This document shows, in pieces, positions 46,770 through 55,025 of a stretch of DNA of 59,516 bases. This DNA comes from an uncultured Acidimicrobiaceae bacterium. GTDB lineage: Bacteria; Actinomycetota; Acidimicrobiia; Spongiisociales; UBA5794. The notes beneath the pieces were generated by a model. It searched no databases and had not been told where the DNA came from. It saw only the letters and a program-made list of their open reading frames with translations. The stretch is from the NCBI GenBank assembly GCA_947258985.1, contig CAMYKI010000006.1, positions 1-59,516 of the forward strand, given 5' to 3'. Every line of letters starts with the position of its first letter. The first letter of the stretch is position 1. A program made the translations under genes and the position numbers.

Positions 46770-47288
46770 ATGCACGTACTCGTTGCAACCGACGGTCAAC
46801 TCGATGCGACGGCCGTAGCCAAGTTCAGCGCACCGTTGGCCGGCCCCGACGGCACAGTGACGGTGTTGACCGTGATCGAGGTCCCGCGCGCCATGCTCCA
46901 GGAGTTGCAGAATCACTTCGGCGATCAGGAACCACCAAAGCTGCGCATCGTGGATTCCGAGACGGTCTCCACGGCAGCGCCGGACAACCCCCGCTCCTGG
47001 CCCGGCGACGACGCCATCATTCACCAGTACCTCGAAAACAAGCGCGACCAAGTGTGCGAACCGCTCGTGGCGGCCCTCAATGAGGTGGGTGTCTCGGCAA
47101 GCAGCAAAGTCGTCGAGGGGCAGGCAGACCGGGGCATCCTCGCAACAGCCCAGGATCTCGAAGCAGACGTGATCGTGATCGGTGCCCATGGGAGCGGCTT
47201 CTTCGAAGGACTCCTGGGGTCTACCGGAGCCAAGGTGACCCGACTGGCGAAGCGACCGGTGTTGTTGCTGCGCAACTCGGAGAGCTGA
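46770..47288 (+). CDS. Universal stress protein-like protein
   Basis: The 172-residue protein has the Usp fold: HVLVATDGQLDA at the N-terminus, ADVIVIGAHGSGFF before the last helix and RPVLLLR at the end. The nucleotide loop is G-x2-G-x8-G-S, one residue shorter than the standard ATP-binding form, so ATP binding is uncertain. An extra insertion of about 25 residues (60-85, proline-rich) is unusual. GGAGAGGAG precedes the ATG. It converges with the HNH gene at 47311. Confidence 0.78.
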   Translation: MHVLVATDGQLDATAVAKFSAPLAGPDGTVTVLTVIEVPRAMLQELQNHFGDQEPPKLRIVDSETVSTAAPDNPRSWPGDDAIIHQYLENKRDQVCEPLVAALNEVGVSASSKVVEGQADRGILATAQDLEADVIVIGAHGSGFFEGLLGSTGAKVTRLAKRPVLLLRNSES

Positions 47289-47310
47289 CGCCGGGACCAT
47301 CACGGCCCGG

Positions 47311-47799
47311 TCAGTTCAGATACTGCTCCCACTCAGGATCAGGCTCGGTCCCGATTGCCACCAACACCCAGCTGTGTCTCCGCGGCGCCCGCGGCTTGTG
47401 GTGTAACACCAGACCCGCCTGCTCCGGGGTGCGTCCGCCCTTCTTCGTGTTGCAGCGACGGCAACTAGCCACGACGTTCTCCCACGAGTGGGTGCCCCCC
47501 TGAGCTTTGGGAACGACATGATCTATGTTCTCGGCGTGCCGGTTGCAGTACTGGCACCTATTGGCGTCCCGGATGAAGACCGCCCGCCGGTTCAGCGGGA
47601 CACGGCGGGCATAAGGAACCTTGACGAATTGCCTGAGACGAATCACCGATGGCGACGCCAGGTCGATTCGCTCGCTACGCCAGACTCTTCCGTTGGACGC
47701 AAGCACATCAGCCCGATTGTGCAGCACCAGGACAACCGCTCTCCGCACCGACACCACCGAGAGCGGTTCATACGACGCATTCAGCACCAGCGCTTTCAT
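47311..47799 (-). CDS. HNH endonuclease-family protein
   Basis: The 162-residue protein is the short actinobacterial HNH type that opens with MKALVLNASYEPL. The HNH module is C82-x2-C85, then H94 in IDHVVPKAQGG, N108 in WENVVASC and C113-x2-C116. The outer cysteines bind zinc and the H/N residues bind the catalytic metal. Its role is not established; members are single and stably inherited, suggesting a housekeeping nuclease rather than a mobile one. No ribosome site; a TAGCCT -10 is 7 bases upstream. Confidence 0.85.
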   Translation of the reverse strand: MKALVLNASYEPLSVVSVRRAVVLVLHNRADVLASNGRVWRSERIDLASPSVIRLRQFVKVPYARRVPLNRRAVFIRDANRCQYCNRHAENIDHVVPKAQGGTHSWENVVASCRRCNTKKGGRTPEQAGLVLHHKPRAPRRHSWVLVAIGTEPDPEWEQYLN

Positions 47800-47806
47800 G
47801 GACGGC

Positions 47807-47812
47807 AGGCTA
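47807..47812 (-). promoter_or_regulatory. -10 hexamer of a probably leaderless HNH gene
   Basis: TAGCCT on the minus strand ends 7 bases before the ATG at 47799, with no ribosome site between. Confidence 0.42.
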
Positions 47813-47912
47813 CCAGCGGGTCGGGAACCGACGCGACACGAGGGTTGTTGAACACGATGAGTGACACTGCGAAACTGTCGGTAGCCGCGAGTGCAAAGAG
47901 AAAGGCAGACCC

Positions 47913-48449
47913 TTGCGGGTAGTCGGTTACATACGGGAAGCCTCTGCTGATAGTGAGCCCGCGTTCGCTCAATCCGAGCAGATACGGCGCTGGATCAGCG
48001 ACAACGGGCATCGGCTGGTCGCCCTCTGCCAGGACGTCCGCACCGCGGGCCACGCCGTAGGTCGAGAGGGCCTGCAATCGATCGTCGGCATCGTGTCCGC
48101 CGGCCAGGTCGACGCCGTTGTCGTACCCTCGCTGGTCACGCTCTCGCCCGACAAGGTGAGCCAGGAAGTCATCATGTGGGAGCTACGCGCCCACGGAATT
48201 GCCGTGCTGTCGGCCGACCCGACCGATATTCCAGAGCTCAGCGATCCGCCTGCGGACAATTTCCGATTGTTGACTAGGGATGTCCTTGCCAAGGCAGCCC
48301 GCTTCGATGAGATTCTCCGATTGCCATCATCGGCGGAACCCGAACCCGAGATCGTCCGCATCGACGACGCCACCGACGTGGTCGTTGAACTGATCCCCCC
48401 CGATCCGGTCGAAGCCCTGCCGCCGGGTCGAATCAGACCGGCGACGTAA
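47913..48449 (+). CDS. Serine-recombinase-like protein lacking DNA-binding and key residues
   Basis: The 178-residue protein resembles the resolvase catalytic domain: VVGYIREAS at the N-terminus, then QSEQIRRWISDNGH, AVGREGLQSIV and GQVDAVVVPSL. The catalytic pattern YxRVS reads YIREAS, so the serine is displaced by one residue. The usual D-R-L-x-R reads SLVTLSP, so the second arginine set is missing. There is no helix-turn-helix; the tail is acidic and proline-rich. It is probably not a working recombinase. The TTG start is poorly supported. The 3' end overlaps the next gene tail to tail by 17 bases. Confidence 0.6.
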   Translation: MRVVGYIREASADSEPAFAQSEQIRRWISDNGHRLVALCQDVRTAGHAVGREGLQSIVGIVSAGQVDAVVVPSLVTLSPDKVSQEVIMWELRAHGIAVLSADPTDIPELSDPPADNFRLLTRDVLAKAARFDEILRLPSSAEPEPEIVRIDDATDVVVELIPPDPVEALPPGRIRPAT

Positions 48450-49065
48450 GCGCCGACCAGGCTGCCCGGGCAATCGCGTACGCCCTGCCACCCTGCTGCA
48501 CCACGGCACCCGCTCGAGGATTGCCGTCACCCACGTCAACCAGGACCGTCATCACGAGAAGGTCGCCCACCGTTTCCTCGATGACATTGGCCAATCTGGC
48601 CCCGGAAACCCCGTTCAACTCACCAACTGCAGCAACAACCGCAGCGTCCAACTCGACCATGCCCGACTCCAGGGCCGATCCGGCGTTGGCCCCATTCACG
48701 GAACGGACGAGCACGGCAACACCGTCGGGGGTTTCCTCGATGGCGACGCTCTCCAGCAGCAACTCCCCCGATGTATCAGCAGCGGGCGCTTGTTGCCTGG
48801 CGTGCTCCCCGACAAGAGGGAAGCTGACAACCGACCCGGGAGCGCCCGGGGGTGGTGGCGGACCGGTGACCGGTTCTTCTTGCGGTTCTTCAGCGGGCCG
48901 CATGCCGTGATCCGAAAGGATCCGACGTACCTCGGCCCCCACCTCTTCGGGATCGGCGCCAACCGCAAGCTGGACGCGCACCCCCGCAACCCCCTGATCG
49001 TTGTCGACTTCTGCCCCCGCTATCCCGGGAACCGACATCAACTCATCGCGCAGCGCCTCCGCCAT
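48433..49065 (-). CDS. Hypothetical protein with two small domains and a proline linker
   Basis: The 210-residue protein has an N-terminal domain (1-55, with alternating strands such as GVRVQLAVGADPEEVGAEVRRIL), a proline-rich linker (about 57-80) and a C-terminal domain (about 100-205). No signal peptide or membrane segment. The ATG is preceded by GGGAG. It overlaps the recombinase-like gene tail to tail. I do not recognise the family. Confidence 0.6.
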   Translation of the reverse strand: MAEALRDELMSVPGIAGAEVDNDQGVAGVRVQLAVGADPEEVGAEVRRILSDHGMRPAEEPQEEPVTGPPPPPGAPGSVVSFPLVGEHARQQAPAADTSGELLLESVAIEETPDGVAVLVRSVNGANAGSALESGMVELDAAVVAAVGELNGVSGARLANVIEETVGDLLVMTVLVDVGDGNPRAGAVVQQGGRAYAIARAAWSALTSPV

Positions 49066-49083
49066 TGCACACTCCCTGCTTAC

Positions 49084-49338
49084 TCACACACGCCCCATCG
49101 GAGTGTGCTGGCGACGCCGCCACTCCAGATAGGACACAAGCTCTTTTTCTTCGATGCCGGCCTTGGCATCACCTCGGGCCGTCGCCACCCGCCAGGCCGC
49201 ATACTCGGCCTCGGGAACGGGCAAGAACGGCGGCTTTCGCCACCACCGGTGTGGTGACATTGCTACCAGCGTGCGCAACCCCTCTCCCCACAGACGGGGG
49301 CGCCGTCCTACCGCCAGCACGAGGTTCCACGACAACAT
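49084..49338 (-). CDS. Small tryptophan-rich actinobacterial protein
   Basis: The 84-residue product contains MSPHRWWRKPPFLPVPEAEY and a C-terminal DAKAGIEEKELVSYLEWRR. The RWW..PPFLP pattern looks like a small conserved protein I associate with actinobacteria, from memory only. A shorter form could start at the ATG of MSPHRWW. TACGAT lies 6 bases upstream of the first ATG, fitting a leaderless message. It is divergent from moxR. Confidence 0.6.
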   Translation of the reverse strand: MLSWNLVLAVGRRPRLWGEGLRTLVAMSPHRWWRKPPFLPVPEAEYAAWRVATARGDAKAGIEEKELVSYLEWRRRQHTPMGRV

Positions 49339-49344
49339 GGAACG

Positions 49345-49350
49345 ATCGTA
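49345..49350 (-). promoter_or_regulatory. -10 hexamer of a probably leaderless small gene
   Basis: TACGAT on the minus strand ends 6 bases before the ATG at 49338. A GGGGAG lies 13 bases from the start, too far for a normal ribosome site. Confidence 0.38.
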
Positions 49351-49460
49351 ACTCCCCGTTCGTTGACACGTTGGTATTCACCGGTCAACTGGCCGACCGT
49401 GAGCACAAGGGGTGCGGCACTGATAACCTCACCACGTTGCTGCCGGAGGAAGGAGCACGA

Positions 49461-50432
49461 GTGACAGTTACCACTGACGACCTTCAGTGGTTCGGAAAGC
49501 AGTTTGGCGCGATCGTTGACAATATCGAGAACGTCATCCAGGGCAAGCGCCGCACGATCGAATTGGCAACGATCTGCATGCTCTCGGAGGGCCATGCGCT
49601 GATCGAAGACGTACCGGGTGTGGGCAAGACACTTCTTGCCCGTTCGCTGGCGCGATCGATCGACTGCAGTTTCCAACGAATCCAATTCACTCCGGACCTG
49701 TTGCCATCAGACGTCACCGGAGTGTCGGTGTGGGACCGCGAATCGGCCCACTTCGTCTTTCGCCCCGGGCCCGTATTTGCCAACGTGGTTCTCGGTGACG
49801 AGATCAATCGAGCCAGCCCGAAGACCCAGTCGGCGCTGCTCGAGGCGATGGAAGAACGTCAGGTGACGGTGGACGCCGTCACCCGACCCCTCAGCCCGCC
49901 CTTCATGGTGGTCGCTACCCAGAACCCGATCGAGCACGAGGGCACCTATCCCCTGCCCGAAGCGCAGCTCGACCGTTTCATGATGCGACTCGGAATGGGC
50001 TACCCCAACCGCGACAAAGAACTCGAAATGCTCGATGCCCACGGGCATCACTCGACACTGCAGGAACTCGAACCCGTTGTCGACGCGTCCGACGTCACCA
50101 GGATGGTCGACATCGCCGCCTCCATCTATGTAGCGGATCCGATCAAGACCTATCTGGTGGATCTGGCGGACGCAACCAGAAACGACCCTGACTTGCTGCT
50201 CGGGGCGTCGCCGCGTGCCACGTTGTTCATGCAGAGGGCGGCGCGCACCAATGCCGCAACCCAAGACCGCGACTATGTGACGCCCGATGATGTGAAAGAG
50301 ATGCTGCATCCCGTCCTCAACCACCGTCTCATCCTGCAACCCGAGGCTCAAATGCGAGGGGCCGGCATCCAGTCGGTCATCGACAGCACCAGCGACCGTG
50401 TCGGCGTGCCCGGCGCTCGAGCCGCCACGTAA
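49461..50432 (+). CDS. moxR: MoxR-family AAA+ ATPase
   Basis: The 323-residue ATPase has Walker A DVPGVGKT (50-57), Walker B VVLGDEINRA and the TQNPIEHEGTYPLPEAQ segment (sensor 1 region). MoxR proteins act as chaperones that assemble or activate partner proteins together with DUF58 proteins. The GTG start has a strong GGAGGAAGGAG site; the longer frame upstream has no support. The stop overlaps the DUF58 start in TAATG. The operon order moxR-DUF58-transglutaminase is standard in actinobacteria. Confidence 0.92.
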   Translation: MTVTTDDLQWFGKQFGAIVDNIENVIQGKRRTIELATICMLSEGHALIEDVPGVGKTLLARSLARSIDCSFQRIQFTPDLLPSDVTGVSVWDRESAHFVFRPGPVFANVVLGDEINRASPKTQSALLEAMEERQVTVDAVTRPLSPPFMVVATQNPIEHEGTYPLPEAQLDRFMMRLGMGYPNRDKELEMLDAHGHHSTLQELEPVVDASDVTRMVDIAASIYVADPIKTYLVDLADATRNDPDLLLGASPRATLFMQRAARTNAATQDRDYVTPDDVKEMLHPVLNHRLILQPEAQMRGAGIQSVIDSTSDRVGVPGARAAT

Positions 50433-51616
50433 TGCCAACCCTCCGAGGCTGGGCTGCGCTCGGTGCGGCTTTTGCGCTCGCCATCCTGTGGATCGGTTTT
50501 GGCGAGCAACTGCTACTTGCCGTTGCCGTGTTCCTCGTGAGCGCTGTTGCGTTCGGGATGGTCTATGTGAGGAGCAGCGCTCCTCGGGCGAGGCTGACCC
50601 GACGTATCTCGCCGGTCCAGGTTCACGACGGCGACCGCGCCATCGTGCAACTGTCATTGGTCTCGTCACGACGCCTCCACTCGGCCATCGTCGAGGACGT
50701 TGTTCACAGCCTCGGGACCGCTTCCTTCGTCGCCGACCGCGTTGACGAACGGGAACCGATGACGGCCCGATATGAGGTGCTGTGCAAACCACGCGGGGTG
50801 TACCGGGTGGGACCGGCAATCGTCAAGGTACGAGACCCGATGGCGCTGGCCGAATCGGTCAGCTCGGGGCGCCGTGCGGATCGCCTCGTCGTCTATCCGA
50901 TGGTCGAGGATCTGACCGGTCTACCGGTCGTTCGCGGACAGGACCCGAACGTCAACTCGGCCCGGGCGAACTTCTCGCACAGCGGCGGCGACGACTTCTT
51001 CACGCTCAGGGAATACCAACGCGGCGATGACCTTCGTCGGGTTCATTGGCCGTCTTCTGCGAGGCAGGACGAGTTGATGATCAAACAGTTGGAGATGCCG
51101 TGGCAATCACGGGCTTTGGTGTTGCTCGACATTCGCGCCGAGGCCTACTCCACGCCGGAGTCATTCGAACACGCCGTTAGGGGAACGGCCTCGGCGGTCA
51201 GACATCTCTACAGGCACGGATTCAGCCCGACGCTCTGGAGTGGCGGAGCCCGGGGCACGACGGTTTCCACTACCCAGGCTTACGGGCTCGCTCTGGAGGA
51301 ATTGGCAACGGTACAGCCCGCGGCCGGTCTGGACTTTGGCTCGCTGATGGCCCGGCTGCGCCGCGACGGTCTTGCTGGTGGCGCCCTCGTGATGGTGACA
51401 GGAATCCTCGACGGTGACGGCATTTCCGTATTCAAGACACTCAGTCGGGATTACTACAAAACAATCGTCATGACGGTCTCGGAGCGCGAGAACGAGGCAT
51501 TGCACCAGGTGCAACGGGCTGGCGCCGTCGCCGTCGCTTCCGGCCCGGCGTCGCACTGGGCGCCCTCATGGAAGGACGCCATGGAGAAGACATGGTCTAC
51601 CGCTACAGCTGGCTAG
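50432..51616 (+). CDS. DUF58 (VWA-like) membrane-anchored protein
   Basis: The 394-residue protein has two membrane helices at the N-terminus (about 5-45), a beta domain and the DUF58 core with the signature FFTLREYQRGDDLRRVHW followed by SSAR. The C-terminal half resembles a von Willebrand A fold (ALVLLDIRAEAYST; its first acidic motif is D-I-R). These proteins partner with MoxR. It overlaps moxR by 1 base and the transglutaminase gene by 25 bases. Confidence 0.88.
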   Translation: MPTLRGWAALGAAFALAILWIGFGEQLLLAVAVFLVSAVAFGMVYVRSSAPRARLTRRISPVQVHDGDRAIVQLSLVSSRRLHSAIVEDVVHSLGTASFVADRVDEREPMTARYEVLCKPRGVYRVGPAIVKVRDPMALAESVSSGRRADRLVVYPMVEDLTGLPVVRGQDPNVNSARANFSHSGGDDFFTLREYQRGDDLRRVHWPSSARQDELMIKQLEMPWQSRALVLLDIRAEAYSTPESFEHAVRGTASAVRHLYRHGFSPTLWSGGARGTTVSTTQAYGLALEELATVQPAAGLDFGSLMARLRRDGLAGGALVMVTGILDGDGISVFKTLSRDYYKTIVMTVSERENEALHQVQRAGAVAVASGPASHWAPSWKDAMEKTWSTATAG

Positions 51617-54003
51617 CCGGAGCGGCCGCGCTGCTCTTCGCCTTCACCGGCCTCAGCGGGCTGCTGCGTCCCACCTCGAGCGGGACCAAGTGGCAGTACA
51701 TCGTCGTGGCGGCACTAGTACTCGGCGCAACCATCACCTGGACGGCGCTCAGCTACAGGGCTCATCCAATAATCGTCGTGGTCCTCAATCTCATAGCCCT
51801 CGGCATCGCAGTTGCCCGTATCGCCGCGCCGGAAACAACCAACGGCCTCCTGCCCACCTCCGAGACTTTCACCGAGCTCGGAACACAACTCGATCGCGCA
51901 TTCACCCTGATCCAGACCGGCATCGAGCCCGTGCAGCCGCTCCCGGGCATCGTCATCATCGTTGCCGTGGTGTTCTGGGTGACCGGGGCGTTGATGACCT
52001 GGGGCCTGATGCGGGGGCATCCCTACATCGCCTTGATTCCACCGCTGGTTCTTGCACTCCAGTTTGCAACGATGGACCGCAACCGGACCGGCTGGCTGCG
52101 GATAGCGGCCTTTTTGCTTGTCATCGCGGGCTCAGTCGTTGCCGTCACCAACGACGAGAAGGACCAGGCGGCGGGTCGGATGAGCCGTGCCGGGCAGTGG
52201 CCGTCATTGCGCAATCGGCTGGCTCCCTCGGCCGCCGGCCTGCTTGGTGTGACCCTCGCCTTCAGCGTCATGGCGACAGGAGCGATGGCGGGAACCGTAC
52301 CCTACGACGGGATCCTCCCCTGGCGCAGCGCTACCGGGCTCGCATCGGATTTCTACGGGGGCATCGCCTACAACCCGTTCGTCGGGATCCAACAATCGGT
52401 GCTCAGCTTGACCGACACACCTGTGTTTCTTGCCGAAATAACCGGGGACGTCCCATCCAGCGAGGTCTACTTCCGCCTGCTGACTATGGAGACCTACAAC
52501 GGCGGTCAGTTCTATGCCGACAGGCCGACCGTCGTCGATTTGGAAACCAGGCCGTGGGAGGACGGCGGCCACAGCTTCGCCGGACCCGTCGGCAAGGTGA
52601 CGACATCTGTCCAGATAGAACGACTCGCAATGGATTGGCTCCCGCAGACCTACGTGCCAACGGATTTCACCTCCGACGAAGACACGATGCGGGACGTTCG
52701 GGTCCGCCAGGCAGACGGCTCGCTGCGCCTCGAGGGAGATGTCACCTATGAGGGCCTCAGCTATACCGTTGCATCCGATGTCCCTCAGCCCGATATCGCC
52801 GTGTTGGCAGCAGACGCCGACGGTACGCTTTCACCCGCGTTCGCCTTTGCCGCAACCGAACAGGATGTGCCGCAACCCGTCGTGGTGGCATCTCGACCCG
52901 AACCGCCGGACATTGACGTGTACGTCAATCTCCCCGATGACATAGATCCCGGCATCACCGCAGAAGCGCGCCGCCAGACCTCCAACCTGTCGACTAACTA
53001 CGAAATCGGACTCGCCCTCGAGTCCTGGTTCCATTCCGACGCATTCCGCTACAACGCGAGTATCGACCCAGGCCACGCGGCAAACGACCTCACAGCGTGG
53101 CTCCTCGACCCGGCATCACCCAACTACCGAACCGGCTATTGCGAGAACTTTGCCACGGCGATGGCGGTCATGGCTCGCACGCTCGGGGTCCCCTCCCGTG
53201 TCGTCCTCGGATTCACCCCGGGCCAGCCAACCGACCAAGAGAATGTGGTCGTGGTTCGGGATCGCAACGCCCACGCCTGGGTCGAGTTATGGATGCCAAC
53301 CCAGGGGTGGGTCCGGTTCGACCCGACTCCGCGCGGAGACGACATCAACCCGACCACTTTCGGCCTCGCCGAGGATGAACTCGGCTTCGCCCTCACCGAC
53401 TACCTCGAGGTTCCCGCGCCAGAACCTCTGGACTTCCAGGGTGCACCGCTGCAACCTCCAGAATTCGGCGAGGATCAGTTCCCGATATTTTCCGGCGGCG
53501 GAACGACGGAGTCATCCGGTGGCGGGCTCCAGATCCCCTCCTGGCTCAAAACTGTGACGCCCATAGTGATTCTTGCCATCCTCCTGCTGGGAACCATTCC
53601 GACCATGAAGTGGTGGAAGCGTCGGCGCCGCCGGAAACGACTCGAAAACGGCGACATCTCCGCAGCATGGGAGGACATTGTCGCCCGGCTCACCGACCTC
53701 GGGGAGAGCCCGTCACCGGCTGCGACTCCACGTCAGGTTGCCCTCGCGGTCGACAGCGCCATGGTTCCTCTCGCCAACGTGTACGGGCGGTCGATCTACG
53801 GGCCAGACGGTTCGATCGCTCCGGAACATGTGGCAACTGCAGTCGATTCCTTGGACCAGACACGCGCCAGACTGACGACCCGTCACAGCTTCTCGCAACG
53901 GATGATGGCCGTCTACCGGCCGGCAAGCCTCGTCCCGGATCGCGCCAGGCGCGCCGCACGTTCGCTGAAAAGCGGTAGGAACGGCAAGACAAACGGCGGC
54001 TAG
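51592..54003 (+). CDS. Membrane transglutaminase-like protein (DUF3488/TgpA type)
   Basis: The 803-residue protein starts at ATG 51592 with GGAG five bases upstream. It has about six N-terminal membrane helices, a large outside region with the transglutaminase core, and a last helix near 650 with a basic cytoplasmic tail. The catalytic triad is C517 (GYCENFATAM), H561 (NAHAWVELW) and D577 (WVRFDPTPRG). TgpA-type proteins are membrane transglutaminases or proteases of unclear substrate. It is the last gene of the moxR operon. Confidence 0.88.
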   Translation: MVYRYSWLAGAAALLFAFTGLSGLLRPTSSGTKWQYIVVAALVLGATITWTALSYRAHPIIVVVLNLIALGIAVARIAAPETTNGLLPTSETFTELGTQLDRAFTLIQTGIEPVQPLPGIVIIVAVVFWVTGALMTWGLMRGHPYIALIPPLVLALQFATMDRNRTGWLRIAAFLLVIAGSVVAVTNDEKDQAAGRMSRAGQWPSLRNRLAPSAAGLLGVTLAFSVMATGAMAGTVPYDGILPWRSATGLASDFYGGIAYNPFVGIQQSVLSLTDTPVFLAEITGDVPSSEVYFRLLTMETYNGGQFYADRPTVVDLETRPWEDGGHSFAGPVGKVTTSVQIERLAMDWLPQTYVPTDFTSDEDTMRDVRVRQADGSLRLEGDVTYEGLSYTVASDVPQPDIAVLAADADGTLSPAFAFAATEQDVPQPVVVASRPEPPDIDVYVNLPDDIDPGITAEARRQTSNLSTNYEIGLALESWFHSDAFRYNASIDPGHAANDLTAWLLDPASPNYRTGYCENFATAMAVMARTLGVPSRVVLGFTPGQPTDQENVVVVRDRNAHAWVELWMPTQGWVRFDPTPRGDDINPTTFGLAEDELGFALTDYLEVPAPEPLDFQGAPLQPPEFGEDQFPIFSGGGTTESSGGGLQIPSWLKTVTPIVILAILLLGTIPTMKWWKRRRRRKRLENGDISAAWEDIVARLTDLGESPSPAATPRQVALAVDSAMVPLANVYGRSIYGPDGSIAPEHVATAVDSLDQTRARLTTRHSFSQRMMAVYRPASLVPDRARRAARSLKSGRNGKTNGG

Positions 54004-54031
54004 CGGAGAGAGTCCAGGAGGATGACGGCGG

Positions 54032-54529
54032 TCAACCGTTCGCAGCCTCCGCTTCGGATTTCACGTCATCCTCGACCCGTCGCAGCATGTCGAGGAAACG
54101 ATCCCGGTCGAGCTCGAATTTGGTCACATCTTCTTCGACGCTCTTGGTGATCTCGTTGATCGCGACGAAGAATGCCAACTGCCCATCGCGCAGCGCATCG
54201 AGAAGTTCGTCCTCGTTCTGGGCGACACGGAAGATCGTCTGACCGTCGGTAACGAGCCTGACAGAAGCGAGGTGTTCGTCCATCGAAGCGGTGCGACGCA
54301 GGTAGTCCCACGCCCGCCGCACACGTTGCACCGACATGCCATTGTCGAGAAGACTCTTGACCACCCGCAACGCAACCAGGTCGCGGAAGGAATACAGGCG
54401 ACGTCGGCCCGGCCTTCCACCGCTCCCCTGGATGGACGGAACTACAAGATTCTTAGTATCCCAATAGCGAAGTTGGTGGGCGGTACACCCCGTAAGCGCT
54501 GATGCCTGCTGGGCGGTAAACGATTCCAC
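54032..54529 (-). CDS. MerR-family transcriptional regulator
   Basis: The 165-residue protein has an N-terminal winged helix (5-70; TAQQASALTGCTAHQLRYWD and RLYSFRDLVALRVVKSLLD). A helical C-terminal half follows without the usual metal or drug cysteines. C15 in the first helix region is alone. GTG at 54529 has GGAGGAG upstream. The effector and targets are unknown. It converges with the transglutaminase gene and follows the DUF3040 gene by 115 bases. Confidence 0.86.
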   Translation of the reverse strand: MESFTAQQASALTGCTAHQLRYWDTKNLVVPSIQGSGGRPGRRRLYSFRDLVALRVVKSLLDNGMSVQRVRRAWDYLRRTASMDEHLASVRLVTDGQTIFRVAQNEDELLDALRDGQLAFFVAINEITKSVEEDVTKFELDRDRFLDMLRRVEDDVKSEAEAANG

Positions 54530-54644
54530 CTATCTCCTCCCACAATCAAAAACTCGTCCTGCGGGCATGTCGGCCGCCATCGCTTTGCCCTGCCCGGTCG
54601 CCGCTCGGCGAACCCTTTTACTCACACTTCGAGGAGGAGTCACT

Positions 54645-54980
54645 CTAGCTGTTCCGCGACCACCTCTGTCGAGCCTTATTCAGCCAAGATTCGAAGGTAG
54701 CCGAACCCCCATCGTTGGACTTACGCAGGCTCATCGCAAACCACCCGGCCGAGGCCAGCATGACCATGAAGCCACCGGCAGCGATCCACACGGAAGCAGT
54801 AAAGGATGCCAACATCACGACCAAACCAACGATAAACCCGATCACCGCCAAACGGCGATGCGGCTTGAACTTGGAGCGCAACGACGCCTCTGCAACAGAG
54901 CGCGCCAACTCAGGGTCCTCTTCATAGAATTGTCTCTCGATTTCCTCGAGAATGCGCTGTTCGTCTTCGTTTAGAGGCAT
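54645..54980 (-). CDS. DUF3040 membrane protein
   Basis: The 111-residue protein is typical of actinobacterial DUF3040: an acidic N-terminus MPLNEDEQRILEEIERQF, then EDPELARSV, then two membrane helices (about 44-62 and 66-84). The function is unknown, and the family commonly sits near mraZ and dinB. ATG at 54980 is preferred because GGAG lies about ten bases away; nine more residues would come from an upstream GTG/ATG region. It is the next gene after dinB on the same strand, 45 bases on. Confidence 0.86.
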   Translation of the reverse strand: MPLNEDEQRILEEIERQFYEEDPELARSVAEASLRSKFKPHRRLAVIGFIVGLVVMLASFTASVWIAAGGFMVMLASAGWFAMSLRKSNDGGSATFESWLNKARQRWSRNS

Positions 54981-55025
54981 CTCAGTAATCTCCGATTTCC
55001 CTAACAAGTATACAAGCGAGCCACT

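Noticed and set aside
47289-47310. Terminator hairpin between convergent stress-protein and HNH genes
   Set aside because: A weak CCGGG/CCCGG pairing exists but has a long loop and no T-run on either strand.
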